In this document: piece by piece, positions 19,115-28,014 of the stretch
Position numbering within the stretch: the stretch's first letter is position 1
Layout of the letters: each line of letters opens with the position of its first letter
Assembly: GCA_037447215.1 (NCBI GenBank)
Contig: JBBIHB010000001.1
Coordinates: 62,001 to 126,000 of the forward strand
Source: UBA1413 sp037447215
GTDB taxonomy: Bacteria > Bacteroidota > Bacteroidia > Bacteroidales > Prolixibacteraceae
Reading direction: 5' to 3'
Length of the DNA stretch: 64,000 nt
Notes under the pieces: model-generated
The model's database searches: none
The model's input: only the letters and a program-made list of their open reading frames with translations
Told to the model about the DNA's origin: nothing
Translations under genes and position numbers: made by a program

Positions 19115-20503
19115 ATGCTCTGGAGCAAAAAACAAATTTCAATATTGGCCGTTGTGGCAACTACATCTTTCATGCGAACATTCATGATCTCATTGGTTAA
19201 TATTGCTTTGCCTGCCATTGAAAAGAGTTTAGGAATGAATGCCGAATGGCTGAGCTGGGTCATTACCTCTTTCCTGCTTTTCACGGCAATGCTTTTACTT
19301 CCATTGAGAAGGTGGGGAAACCTTTCCGGAATCCGAAGATGTTTTTAAACTGGGTTTATTATTTCCACACTATTCTCACTAACACGCGGATTCGCCCCAA
19401 AGAGTGCCTGGTCAATTGTCTTCCGCTTTGTGCGGGGAAATGGTGTAGCATATATAAACACTCAGGTAGGGCCATTCTCATATCATCATTTCCGTCACAA
19501 TACAGGGCAGGGTTCCGGGCATTTCGGTTTCGGCTGTTTATTTAGGGCTGGCTTTTGTACCGTTTGCAGGAGGATATAATACCCAATTTTTTGGTTGGCG
19601 GGCATTTGTTATATTTAGGCAGTTCTGGGGATAATTACCACAGCCTTTGCCATAAAATTTTTGGCAAATAAGAGGCAAACGTCACTACAGGCAAGAAAAT
19701 CAATCTGAAGGGAACCATTTTCCAGATGATCGGCCTGGCGGCCCTGGTTTTTGGGTCATCAAGGATTCCATCAGTCACCGGGTGTACCTGGATGGCTATA
19801 GGAATTATTGCTTTGTTGTTTTTCTGGTGGTTCGAAAGCTAATCGGCTTTTCCAGCCTTCGATACAAGGATATTCACCAGAAACCGTTTGTATTCCTTCT
19901 CCAATCTGGCTGCTTTGGTTAACTATAGTGCTACCTATGCCATTGTTTTATACTGATTCTGTATTTGTAAAAGTTCGCCGGAATAAACCCCCGTAGTGCA
20001 GGGACTTTTCTTGTAACCCCATCAGCCGACATGGCGCTTTTCTCTCCAATTGCAGGCAGGCTTTAAGACAAGATTTGACTCAGATATTTAGCTACTGCCG
20101 GAATGAGTATGGACAACTTTGGATTAGCTGCATTTGCATTTTTGTAGGCCGCAAAATTGGTATGGTTCATCATAACACTCTTGCTTTGAGTAGGCCGGGG
20201 GGTTGCCCCATTTTCATCGCCCAACATGAACACCATTATGAGTGCAGTAAACCGGAGCCATTATGGCCTGTCATAGGGAACTTCGGCTACCTTGCGGGTT
20301 GTCGGTCAGATTGTAAGCATGACCATCGCACCCAGTTTTTTGCGGCCTTCCTTGGTGGCCAATCGGTGGGAACCATACCCGATCACCTGTTTATTGCTAC
20401 TCATCGATGGGGATTTCTGACATTCAGTAATGTAAGTGTTGCAGGGATTTATTTTTCTTTTAACCGGGAAAATAAACCGGTGATACAATCTACAACCTAT
20501 TAA
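19115..20503 (+). pseudogene. Heavily decayed MFS transporter (EmrB/QacA-like)
   Basis: Starting 12 nt after the sulfatase remnant, an ATG opens MLWSKKQISILAVVATTSF and VNIALPAIEKSLGMNAEWLS, the classic first two helices of 14-TM drug:H+ antiporter-type MFS proteins (compare VxxALPxI and LSWVITSFLL). After about 19340 the frame breaks repeatedly, but hydrophobic segments such as YLGLAFVPFAGGYNTQFFGW and FQMIGLAALVFGSS can be followed to NRENKPVIQSTTY and a stop at 20503. The gene order suggests it formed a sulfatase-transporter pair with the upstream remnant, and both died together. It has no functional frame longer than about 140 codons. Confidence 0.8.
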
Positions 20504-20593
20504 TGTCTTCATATTCAATAGATTGATATATTCTAAGCATTTTATAAGTCAGATTCTGTTATGAGGTGTTTTTTCATTGCATGTGTGGATGAT

Positions 20594-21325
20594 TTAACCA
20601 GGTTGTGAACCGAATTTTAATCCTTTGTTTCTGCTTTTCTTTTTAAACAACATCCAAAACCCGGTAATGGTCAATATCAGCATTTGCAATCCGGTTAATG
20701 CTATATACAACGGTTTCAGGGTCCGGCCCACCAAGGCTTCACCTGTATGGAGGTCAACCACCAGCTTGTGCAGGGTGTAGGGCTGTGTTGTGCTGAGGGA
20801 TTTTATGGCTTTGCGGAAACCTTCAGGAATAAACTCTTTTTCATTATCTTCTGAACCATCATAATTAACCAACTTGAAACCTTTTTTACCCATGCTTACC
20901 AAAAGCTTCTCATTGGGCAGCAGCGAAACACCAAATACTTCCTGATTCAGTATTTTTTTAACCATGGGTCCATCGATCATCAAAAGACCCTGTTTGGAAG
21001 CAACCAGCAAGGTGTCGCCCTTTGTGACCAATGATCTGATGTCGAATCCCGAAAGTTCTTCAATTTCTGTAAACGCTTCATTTTCGTATATATAAAGACC
21101 ATTTTTTGTTCCTGCAAAGACCCGGTTGCCGGTTGCAATCATCGTTTTCATTTCAGAGTTGCAGGTAGGTTTCGACAATGCGGGCAGGTTAAGCTTCACA
21201 CTGTCGAGGCGAAAGAGGCCGTTTAGTGCCAGCAAAACAGCAGTAATGCTGATTATAAAGGATGGCAGCAGGAAAATTATTCCCGGCCATTTATGCCATT
21301 TGCGCTTTATTTTGTATGAAACCAT
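20594..21325 (-). CDS. PepSY-associated membrane protein, partner of TonB receptor
   Basis: A 243-residue inner-membrane protein. An N-terminal helix (WPGIIFLLPSFIISITAVLLAL) is followed by an approximately 140-residue beta-rich periplasmic part with short propeller-like repeats (MIATGNRVFAGTKNGLYIYE and later GDTLLVASKQGLLMID). A Tyr/His segment LHKLVVDLHTGEALVG then precedes a last helix LTGLQMLILTITGFWMLF. The HxxxxxLHTG pattern and terminal helix are typical of PepSY-associated TM proteins, which in Bacteroidota often accompany iron or siderophore receptors and may act in ferric reduction. It starts 12 nt after the TonB receptor stop on the same strand, so the two form an operon. Confidence 0.78.
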   Translation of the reverse strand: MVSYKIKRKWHKWPGIIFLLPSFIISITAVLLALNGLFRLDSVKLNLPALSKPTCNSEMKTMIATGNRVFAGTKNGLYIYENEAFTEIEELSGFDIRSLVTKGDTLLVASKQGLLMIDGPMVKKILNQEVFGVSLLPNEKLLVSMGKKGFKLVNYDGSEDNEKEFIPEGFRKAIKSLSTTQPYTLHKLVVDLHTGEALVGRTLKPLYIALTGLQMLILTITGFWMLFKKKSRNKGLKFGSQPG

Positions 21326-21337
21326 AGTAAATGTTGA

Positions 21338-23713
21338 TTAAAATTTCCAGTCTAACCCGAACTGAAACATTTGCCCCCGGGTGTATTCAGTTTCAAAGTT
21401 TGTCGATTTATCGGTTATATCGGTTTTCTCTTTTTTAAGGGAGTTGAATACATCGGATACACGAAAGTTGAGTGAACAATTCTTTAATATCCTTTTCTCG
21501 ATACCCAAATCGGCAAACCAGATGGTATTCTCAGTCTTTGAATTTGATATTTTCGGGCCTACCGCATTGACAATGAACTGAACCGACCACTCACTGTGAA
21601 GGGTAAAATCAGTGATGGCTTTGGCTGTCCATTTGAACTGGTCTTTCAGGGCGTCGCCTGCATATTCGCCGGTGATTATCTTTGAATCGAATTGTGAAAA
21701 ACTTGCCGTGATCTGCCAGAAATCGAACGGTTTGGCCGTAGTCATCACCTCATAACCCATCACCCATGCACGGCCAGTATTTTCAGGCTTTTCGGTAATA
21801 ACAAAATTGTCGTCTTCTGAAATTGTTTTCTGGATTACATCCTGAATATCGCGGAAAAACAGGTTGGCTCCAATACTGAATTTGTTGAAATTTCGGAGAT
21901 ACCCCAGTTCATAAGCCCATGCACGTTCAGGTTTCAGTCCGGGGTTTCCTTTGGTAATTTTGGTGGGGTCTTTTTGTTCGGTAAACGGGTTAAGGTCTTT
22001 AAATCCCGGCCTTCGGATCCGACGCCCCAGATTGATTGAGAGGTACTGGTTTTTGTCGATATTAAATGTAAAGGCGCCTGCAGGTAACAACAGGCCATAT
22101 GTTTTCTGACCGCTCATTTCGGGAGATGGGCAGCTGCTTAAGGTTTGGGTTGCTTCATACCGCAATCCGCCTTTTAGACTCAATTTTCCGGTTTTTACTT
22201 CGTCTGAGACAAAAAAACCATGCGTGGTTTCCGATACCCTGAAATTATCGAATCCGTTGCTTGAAGTAACCCATGAAGTGTCTTTATAATTGAATTTCTC
22301 TGTTGTGTTTTTGAAAGCACGGCTGTCGTGCTCTCCTGAGTAGCCAAATATTATTGAATTGCGACCCATGTTAAGACGGGTAACCTGTGCATTCCATAGC
22401 CATTTTTCCCCGGTGGTTTCCTCGTTCTTATTTTCAAATGCAGGTTGAAAATTGGACTGTTTGCCATTTCGCTTCATGGCATAGGTAGTTTTTTCGTCCA
22501 CTTTCTCCTGTTCTTCTGTCATATAGCTTGCACTTGCTGTAAACCTGGCCTGGTTTGCGAAAGTGTGTTCAATTCCGGTATATACCTGGTGGTATTGATT
22601 GGGTTTGTATTCATTACGTAGCTCCTTCCCTGCCGACCGCCATACACCATTGGCATCGGTTCGCGTAAAATCGAGGGTTTTCGATTTATCTTCCAACTGA
22701 TAACCATATAAATATTCACCGCTGAGTTTTGTTTTGGGCCACAGATTATAATCAATCCCTGTTCTCAATTTGTGGTTGTTAAATGTCCTTTCCTCAAGTT
22801 CGTAAGCCTCTTCAACCTGATTAACTTTTCCATCTTTAAAATCGGTTTTGAGTTTGTCTTTCCATTTAGGAACATCGCGGTAGAGATAATCATAGTTTGC
22901 AAACAGGTTAAGTTTCTCCATTTTGTTAGAGAGTGATAGCGTTCCTCCACGGGTGTCGTGATTCCCTGCAACGGCTCCAACGAGGCCATGTGTTCCAAAA
23001 TTGTAATTCTCTTTCAAAACAATGTTAACCAAACCATTTATCCCTTCCGAATTAAACTCAACCCCGGGCACCGATATAATCTCGATGTGGCTGATGCTGC
23101 TTGCCGGAATCTGATCAAGTACGGTTTCGCGGTTATTTCCGCTGAGTCCGGCTTCCCTCCCGTTGATGAGCACTTTGGTATAAGCGTTTCCCAATCCACG
23201 GAACCGGATATCGCGGTTATGCCCCGGACTGCCACCCATAGCTACCGAAGGCATATTCTTCAGGATGTCGCCTGCTGTACCGCCCCGTTCTGAAATGAGT
23301 GCGCTGGTTTTGTAACTTATCCGGGCAGGTTTGATTTCGCTTACATGCCTGCTCCCCGAAACCAAAACTTCGGAGAGTTGTGTAACCGAAGATTTTATCA
23401 TAATATCAGGCAATTCGATTGTTGTATCATCCACGTTAATGCTTATTGGAATTACATAAATCTCAAATCCCACCATACTCACCGTCAGCAGGTAATTTCC
23501 AGGATTAACGTGCCTGAAACAAAAATATCCGTTTGCATCGGCCATCAGACCTGTGGTTCCGTTTGTTTGTCCTGCCGTTTCAATGATTACAGTAGCATAA
23601 GGTACCTGCTCATTTGCGTGGTCAATTATGTTTCCTGAAATCACACATTGTGCAGTTAAATTCAACGAACCAATTAAAAAAAATGTAAAAGCTGCTGCTA
23701 AAAATTTCCTCAT
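21338..23713 (-). CDS. TonB-dependent outer-membrane receptor with CarboxypepD_reg-like domain
   Basis: A 791-residue protein with a signal peptide ending near LTAQC. A CarboxypepD_reg-like/beta-sandwich domain (about 22-105, GNIIDHANEQVPYATVIIE) comes first. The plug (about 125-230) contains RGGTAGDILKNMPSVAM, RFRGLGNAYTKVLINGREAG and VEFNSEGINGLVNIVLKE. The rest is a 22-strand-type barrel with FKDLNPFTEQKDPTKITKG and a C-terminal FQFGLDWKF ending in Phe. This is the architecture of Bacteroidota iron/siderophore-type receptors rather than SusC (shorter, and no SusD nearby). With the PepSY partner it probably imports a ferric chelate; the ligand is not predictable. Confidence 0.9.
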   Translation of the reverse strand: MRKFLAAAFTFFLIGSLNLTAQCVISGNIIDHANEQVPYATVIIETAGQTNGTTGLMADANGYFCFRHVNPGNYLLTVSMVGFEIYVIPISINVDDTTIELPDIMIKSSVTQLSEVLVSGSRHVSEIKPARISYKTSALISERGGTAGDILKNMPSVAMGGSPGHNRDIRFRGLGNAYTKVLINGREAGLSGNNRETVLDQIPASSISHIEIISVPGVEFNSEGINGLVNIVLKENYNFGTHGLVGAVAGNHDTRGGTLSLSNKMEKLNLFANYDYLYRDVPKWKDKLKTDFKDGKVNQVEEAYELEERTFNNHKLRTGIDYNLWPKTKLSGEYLYGYQLEDKSKTLDFTRTDANGVWRSAGKELRNEYKPNQYHQVYTGIEHTFANQARFTASASYMTEEQEKVDEKTTYAMKRNGKQSNFQPAFENKNEETTGEKWLWNAQVTRLNMGRNSIIFGYSGEHDSRAFKNTTEKFNYKDTSWVTSSNGFDNFRVSETTHGFFVSDEVKTGKLSLKGGLRYEATQTLSSCPSPEMSGQKTYGLLLPAGAFTFNIDKNQYLSINLGRRIRRPGFKDLNPFTEQKDPTKITKGNPGLKPERAWAYELGYLRNFNKFSIGANLFFRDIQDVIQKTISEDDNFVITEKPENTGRAWVMGYEVMTTAKPFDFWQITASFSQFDSKIITGEYAGDALKDQFKWTAKAITDFTLHSEWSVQFIVNAVGPKISNSKTENTIWFADLGIEKRILKNCSLNFRVSDVFNSLKKEKTDITDKSTNFETEYTRGQMFQFGLDWKF

Positions 23714-23737
23714 TTAATTCAGACTTTTAAATACAGC

Positions 23738-23745
23738 GCAAAACT
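23738..23745 (-). promoter_or_regulatory. Bacteroidota promoter (-7 TAGTTTTG) for TonB receptor-PepSY operon
   Basis: The minus strand reads TAGTTTTG 25 nt upstream of the ATG at 23713, and a TTG lies 20 nt further upstream, matching the TTG-N20-TAnnTTTG pattern of Bacteroidota promoters. Confidence 0.6.
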
Positions 23746-23886
23746 ACATTCTGGTATCAGGTGCTACAATCCCAAATAATAGGGATTTTTTGAGTGAGAA
23801 AATTCGGTTAAAATTGGTATTTGTGGTTGAAGTCCAGTCTATAAAAAATGAATTACACCAAACTGATGTAACCCTATTGCTTTCAG

Positions 23887-23959
23887 TATCCCCGCAGGGA
23901 CTCGAACCCTGGACCCGTTGATTAAGAGTCAACTGCTCTACCAACTGAGCTACGGAGAC
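23887..23959 (-). tRNA. tRNA-Lys (anticodon CTT)
   Basis: A 73-nt cloverleaf on the minus strand. The acceptor stem GTCTCCG pairs with CGGGGAT (two G-U pairs), and the D arm contains AGCTCAGTTGGTAGAGC. The anticodon stem GTTGA/TCAAC encloses loop CTCTTAA with anticodon CTT. The T arm is CAGGG-TTCGAGT-CCCTG and the discriminator is A. CCA is not encoded. It reads AAG lysine codons. Confidence 0.96.
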
Positions 23960-23968
23960 ATCAACATA

Positions 23969-23976
23969 CAAAATTA
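23969..23976 (-). promoter_or_regulatory. Bacteroidota -7 box (TAATTTTG) for tRNA-Lys
   Basis: The minus strand reads TAATTTTG, 9 nt before the mature tRNA 5' end, a normal distance for a short tRNA leader. Confidence 0.5.
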
Positions 23977-24082
23977 GAAATAAATCATACCCATTAACAA
24001 TTTTTATGTCCAAAACATTATCAGGCAAGAATTGTTTTGTTTATCCAAATGGTTCAGAATAATTAAATTCAATTTTCGATCG

Positions 24083-24808
24083 ATGAAAAAGCTATTTAGA
24101 TTTACAGGTTTACTTCTCATGGTGTTTTTGCTTTCAATGTGTGGTCAGCAACAGAACAAACAGTCACAGCTTCAGCCTGTTTCCGAAAAAAAAATTGATG
24201 TGCTCGAAGTTCTTCAAACCATGCAATATACTTATTTACAGGTTTTGGAAAGCAATGAGGTTAAATGGGTGGCAGTAGCCCGCCAGGAAGCGCAGATAGG
24301 GGATTCGTTTTACTACGATAGCGCACTTCAGATGAATAACTTTCACAGCAATGAACTAGACAGGACATTCGAAGTTATCTATTTTGTGAACCGGATCAGT
24401 AAATCGCCTATGAATAGCATGCTAAAGCCACAGTTACCAAACACCCATTCGGGCCGGGTTAAATCTGAAGAAAAAAGCGATATCCTCATTTCAAAGCCAC
24501 CTGAAGAGTTAACAATCGGACAAATTTTTGCAAATCCTGCTGAGTATTCCGGAAAAGAGATTACCATCAGGGGAATTGTGGTTAAGGTCAACCCCGAAAT
24601 TATGGGAATAAATTGGATTCACATGCAGGATGGCACCGACTTTGGCAACAAATTTGACCTTACCATAACCAGTCATGACCTTCCTCAGATTAATTCAGAA
24701 GCTACTTTTAAGGGAACTGTAATTTTGAATAAGGATTTTGGCTCAGGGTATTTCTACGAATTATTGGTCGAAAACGGGGTAATGTTGCAGGGTGGAAGGA
24801 AAATCTGA
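24083..24808 (+). CDS. Lipoprotein with OB-fold-like C-terminal domain, unknown function
   Basis: A 241-residue protein starting MKKLFRFTGLLLM, with a lipoprotein signal ending VFLLSMCGQQ. A variable region (about 40-140) precedes a C-terminal part with TIGQIFANPAEYSGKEITIR, GIVVKVNPEIMG and NWIHMQDGT. The phrase NWIHMQDGT and the alternating strands resemble the OB-fold nucleic-acid/ligand binding domain found in many exported proteins of Bacteroidota and Proteobacteria (GW-dipeptide-like lipoproteins). No enzymatic motif is visible. The ATG at 24083 is chosen because the signal peptide begins there; the longer frame from 24032 would bury it. Confidence 0.75.
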   Translation: MKKLFRFTGLLLMVFLLSMCGQQQNKQSQLQPVSEKKIDVLEVLQTMQYTYLQVLESNEVKWVAVARQEAQIGDSFYYDSALQMNNFHSNELDRTFEVIYFVNRISKSPMNSMLKPQLPNTHSGRVKSEEKSDILISKPPEELTIGQIFANPAEYSGKEITIRGIVVKVNPEIMGINWIHMQDGTDFGNKFDLTITSHDLPQINSEATFKGTVILNKDFGSGYFYELLVENGVMLQGGRKI

Positions 24809-24938
24809 CAGGGTTTTTATTGTTTTTTCAGAATTATCCCCCGTAATATATTTCCCCTCATCGGGTAATATTTCAGACTTAACCGATACTTATTCAGATA
24901 ATTGCAATTTATTGCGTTAAACTGAAAAATCTATCGTC

Positions 24939-25868
24939 ATGAATATTAACTACACTCTGCCATTGACCAAAGGCTGGTCGCTCATGAAAAAAGAACTTTT
25001 TCAACCGTTCGATATCCACAAATGGATCAGGATTGGTTTTACAGCCTGGCTTGCGGGGTTGGCCGACTGCAGCGGAGGAAGCGGCGGAGGGAACCAGGCC
25101 GGTAAGGGAAAATTCAATTTTGATGAGTTCTTCAATCTTCCTGAAACAGTAACCAACTGGTTGCAAGCCCATCCGGTATGGACTGGATTTATCATTTTCG
25201 GAGTTGTATTGGCAGTGGTCATTATTTCACTTTTCATCTGGTTAAGTTCCCGCGGTAAATTTATGTTTCTCCATAATGTAGTAAACACCCGGAACGATAT
25301 TCAATATCCATGGATCGAATATAAACACGAAGGTAATTCACTCTTTAAGTGGCGTTTCTTTTACCTTTGGTTTGTGATAATTATTTTCTTTTTCTTTTTC
25401 AAAAACTTATTTATCACTGCCAAAGAATTATATTATGGTGATTATGCACAGATTGTAATCATCCGCCGTGCTGCAGGAATGGTGCTCATATTCATCGGGC
25501 TGGTCATTGTAACCGGTTATATTTCGATGTTCCTGAATGATTTTGTTGTTCCCATGATGTATAAACACCGGTCAACCGCTTCGTGGGGATGGAACAGATT
25601 CCTGCCATTATTGGGCAAAAACCTTTTTGTTTTCATCCTATATGGTTTGTTTGTATTTGTTTTGATATTGGCGGTTGTTTTGTCTGTAATTTTTACCGGG
25701 TTACTCACCTGTTTTATTGGTTTTCTCCTATTGGCCATTCCATTTATCGGTTCGGTAATCCTTTTACCTGTCACTTACACCTATAGGGCTTTCAGTGTAT
25801 TATTTCTTGCACAATTTGGCGAAGATTACAACATTATGCCTGCAATGACAAAAAAAGAACAGCCATAA
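24939..25868 (+). CDS. Polytopic membrane protein of unknown function
   Basis: A 309-residue protein. A short cytosolic start (NYTLPLTKGWSLMKKELFQP) is followed by a hydrophobic first segment, a Gly/Ser-rich loop (SGGSGGGNQAGKGKFNFDEF), and then five or six strong helices. The helices include FIIFGVVLAVVIISLFIW near 88, a Phe-rich helix near 150 (IIIFFFFFKNLFI), and Leu/Val-rich pairs near 245-285. Pattern and length resemble DUF4013/DUF7544-like membrane proteins of archaea and bacteria, for which no function is established. No signal peptide, no catalytic motif. It stands between the OB-fold lipoprotein and the glycogen cluster, 147 nt before glgB; a functional link is not shown. Confidence 0.75.
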   Translation: MNINYTLPLTKGWSLMKKELFQPFDIHKWIRIGFTAWLAGLADCSGGSGGGNQAGKGKFNFDEFFNLPETVTNWLQAHPVWTGFIIFGVVLAVVIISLFIWLSSRGKFMFLHNVVNTRNDIQYPWIEYKHEGNSLFKWRFFYLWFVIIIFFFFFKNLFITAKELYYGDYAQIVIIRRAAGMVLIFIGLVIVTGYISMFLNDFVVPMMYKHRSTASWGWNRFLPLLGKNLFVFILYGLFVFVLILAVVLSVIFTGLLTCFIGFLLLAIPFIGSVILLPVTYTYRAFSVLFLAQFGEDYNIMPAMTKKEQP

Positions 25869-25989
25869 AGCGTTCCTGATTCAAATACAATCATCTGAAT
25901 GGCAATACTTTTTGCTTGCCACACACTTTATTTCAAATTATACCCTCTTTTTGCCTTTAAAAAAATTGCAGGGAAATAAAACAATTGCA

Positions 25990-25997
25990 TATCTTTA
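25990..25997 (+). promoter_or_regulatory. Probable promoter of the glycogen operon (-7 TATCTTTA)
   Basis: TATCTTTA differs from TAnnTTTG only at the last base and lies 18 nt before the glgB ATG. A TTG lies 21 nt upstream of the -7 box. It would drive glgB, GSCFA, GDE, GT4 and GH57. Confidence 0.45.
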
Positions 25998-26015
25998 ACA
26001 AAAAGAATCAGTTTT

Positions 26016-28010
26016 ATGAAATACCCTGAATTGATTGAAAATGACAGGTGGCTCGAACCTTTTGCCAATACCATCATCATGCGTCAGAAGCTGGCATTTG
26101 CAAAAATGACCGAACTGACAGGAGAAGGGCATTTATCTGATTTTGCCAACGGACATTTATATTTCGGGTTGCACCGGGAACGGGATGAATGGATATTGCG
26201 CGAATGGGCACCGGCAGCCAGTATGATTTATCTTGTAGGTACATTCAATGGCTGGAAAGAGAGCGAGGATTATGAATTAAAAACCATTGGTCATGGTGTT
26301 TGGGAAATCAGGCTTCCCGAAGAGCGTATGCAGCATGGCGATCTTTATGCGCTGACGGTTATTTGGCCTGGCGGATCGGGAAAAAGGATCCCGGCATGGG
26401 CAACCCGCGTTGTGCAAGATGAGATAACCCATATTTTCAATGCGCAGGTTTGGGCCCCCGATAAGCCTTATCAATGGAAAACAGTAAACTTTTCAAGGCC
26501 TCCTGAGCCCCCGCTTATTTACGAAGCCCATGTGGGTATGGCCGGTGAAGGGCTCAGGGTCCATACCTATTCTGAATTCCGTGAAACCATGCTGCCCCGG
26601 ATTAAAGCCAATGGATATAATGTGCTGCAACTAATGGCTATTCCTGAGCATCCTTATTATGGCAGTTTTGGTTATCATGTTTCGAGCTTTTTTGCTCCTT
26701 CATCGAGGTTCGGAACGCCTGATGAACTGAAAGAACTGATCGATACTGCCCATCAGATGGGAATTGCCGTAATTATGGACCTTGTACATTCACATGCGGT
26801 GCGCAACGAAATTGAAGGACTTGGGAAATATGACGGAACCCGTTACCAGTTTTTCCATGACGGCACAAGAGGCGAACATCCAGCCTGGGATTCATATTGT
26901 TTCAATTACAACAAAAATGAAGTACTCCATTTTTTGTTGTCTAACATCAAATACTGGCTCACCGAATTCAGGTTCGATGGATTCCGTTTCGATGGTGTCA
27001 CCAGCATGTTGTACCACGACCATGGACTTGGGAAATCATTTACAAATTACAGTGATTATTTTGACCTGAACTGCGACGAGGAGGCTATTGCCTATTTTAT
27101 TATGGCAAATAAACTCATCAAAGAGGTGAATCCAAATGCTTTATCGGTTGCTGAAGACATGAGTGGTATGCCCGGGCTTGCAGCGCCAATCTCACATGGT
27201 GGGCTTGGTTTCGACATGCGCCTTGCAATGGGTGTCCCCGATTATTGGATAAAGATCATTAAGGAAAAAAGCGATGATGAATGGCACATGGGTGATATTT
27301 TCTATCAGTTAACCTCAAAAAGGATGGACGAAAAGGTGGTCAGCTATGCAGAATCACACGATCAGGCACTTGTTGGCGATAAAACCGTTATTTTCAGGCT
27401 GATCGATAAAGAAATGTATTTCAGTATGCGCAAAGACCAGCCAACCCTGATTGTGGAACGGGGAATCGCCTTGCATAAAATGATCAGGTTGATGACACTT
27501 TCGTGTGCCGGCGGTGGATACCTCAATTTTATGGGGAATGAATTTGGACACCCTGAATGGATCGACTTCCCGCGTGAAGGAAATGGTTGGTCATATCGGC
27601 ATGCACGTCGCATCTGGAGTATTGCAACTGATCATGAGCTGAAGTTTCATTGGCTCCTTGATTTCGACTATGATTTGATTGGCCTTGTCCGTAAAAACAG
27701 GATACTGGGTTATCCGTCGGTTGATAAAATCTGGGAGAATAATTCCGATAAAATTATTGCTTACCATCGGGGACCTTACCTCTTTGTTTTTAACTTCCAT
27801 CCGGCTAAATCGTTTACCGATTATGGTATCCCGCTTGGCGCCGGGAAATACAGAATTGTTTTGAACACCGATAACGGAAGGTATGGCGGGTATGACCGAC
27901 CGGATGAGGAACTTACCTACTATACCCTGCCCGAAGCTGGCCCAAAGAGCCAACATTACCTAAAGCTCTATCTTCCGACGCGTACGGGGATGGTCTTAAA
28001 AAGAGAGTAA
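26016..28010 (+). CDS. glgB: 1,4-alpha-glucan branching enzyme, eukaryote-like GH13_8 type
   Basis: A 664-residue GH13 enzyme that makes alpha-1,6 branches in glycogen. The N-terminal CBM48-like domain includes WAPAASMIYLVGTFNGW (about 65-80). The catalytic barrel shows IYEAHVGMAGE, MDLVHSHAV, and the nucleophile Asp326 in FRFDGVTSMLYHDHG. The acid/base Glu380 lies in LSVAEDMSGMPG, and the third Asp in SYAESHDQALVGDKT. The sequences FDGVTSMLYHDHG and SHDQALVGDKT are hallmarks of eukaryotic and Bacteroidota-type GH13_8 enzymes, not of E. coli-type GH13_9. It is the first gene of a five-gene plus-strand run; GSCFA starts 4 nt after its stop. It acts in the cytoplasm. Confidence 0.95.
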   Translation: MKYPELIENDRWLEPFANTIIMRQKLAFAKMTELTGEGHLSDFANGHLYFGLHRERDEWILREWAPAASMIYLVGTFNGWKESEDYELKTIGHGVWEIRLPEERMQHGDLYALTVIWPGGSGKRIPAWATRVVQDEITHIFNAQVWAPDKPYQWKTVNFSRPPEPPLIYEAHVGMAGEGLRVHTYSEFRETMLPRIKANGYNVLQLMAIPEHPYYGSFGYHVSSFFAPSSRFGTPDELKELIDTAHQMGIAVIMDLVHSHAVRNEIEGLGKYDGTRYQFFHDGTRGEHPAWDSYCFNYNKNEVLHFLLSNIKYWLTEFRFDGFRFDGVTSMLYHDHGLGKSFTNYSDYFDLNCDEEAIAYFIMANKLIKEVNPNALSVAEDMSGMPGLAAPISHGGLGFDMRLAMGVPDYWIKIIKEKSDDEWHMGDIFYQLTSKRMDEKVVSYAESHDQALVGDKTVIFRLIDKEMYFSMRKDQPTLIVERGIALHKMIRLMTLSCAGGGYLNFMGNEFGHPEWIDFPREGNGWSYRHARRIWSIATDHELKFHWLLDFDYDLIGLVRKNRILGYPSVDKIWENNSDKIIAYHRGPYLFVFNFHPAKSFTDYGIPLGAGKYRIVLNTDNGRYGGYDRPDEELTYYTLPEAGPKSQHYLKLYLPTRTGMVLKRE

Positions 28011-28014
28011 AATA

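Noticed and set aside
21338..23713. SusC-type starch/glycan receptor
   Set aside because: The length (791) and the PepSY partner suit an iron or siderophore receptor, and no SusD is adjacent.
25900..25925. Hairpin GGCAA...TTGCC as terminator
   Set aside because: The stem is short and no T-run follows it, so it was not listed.
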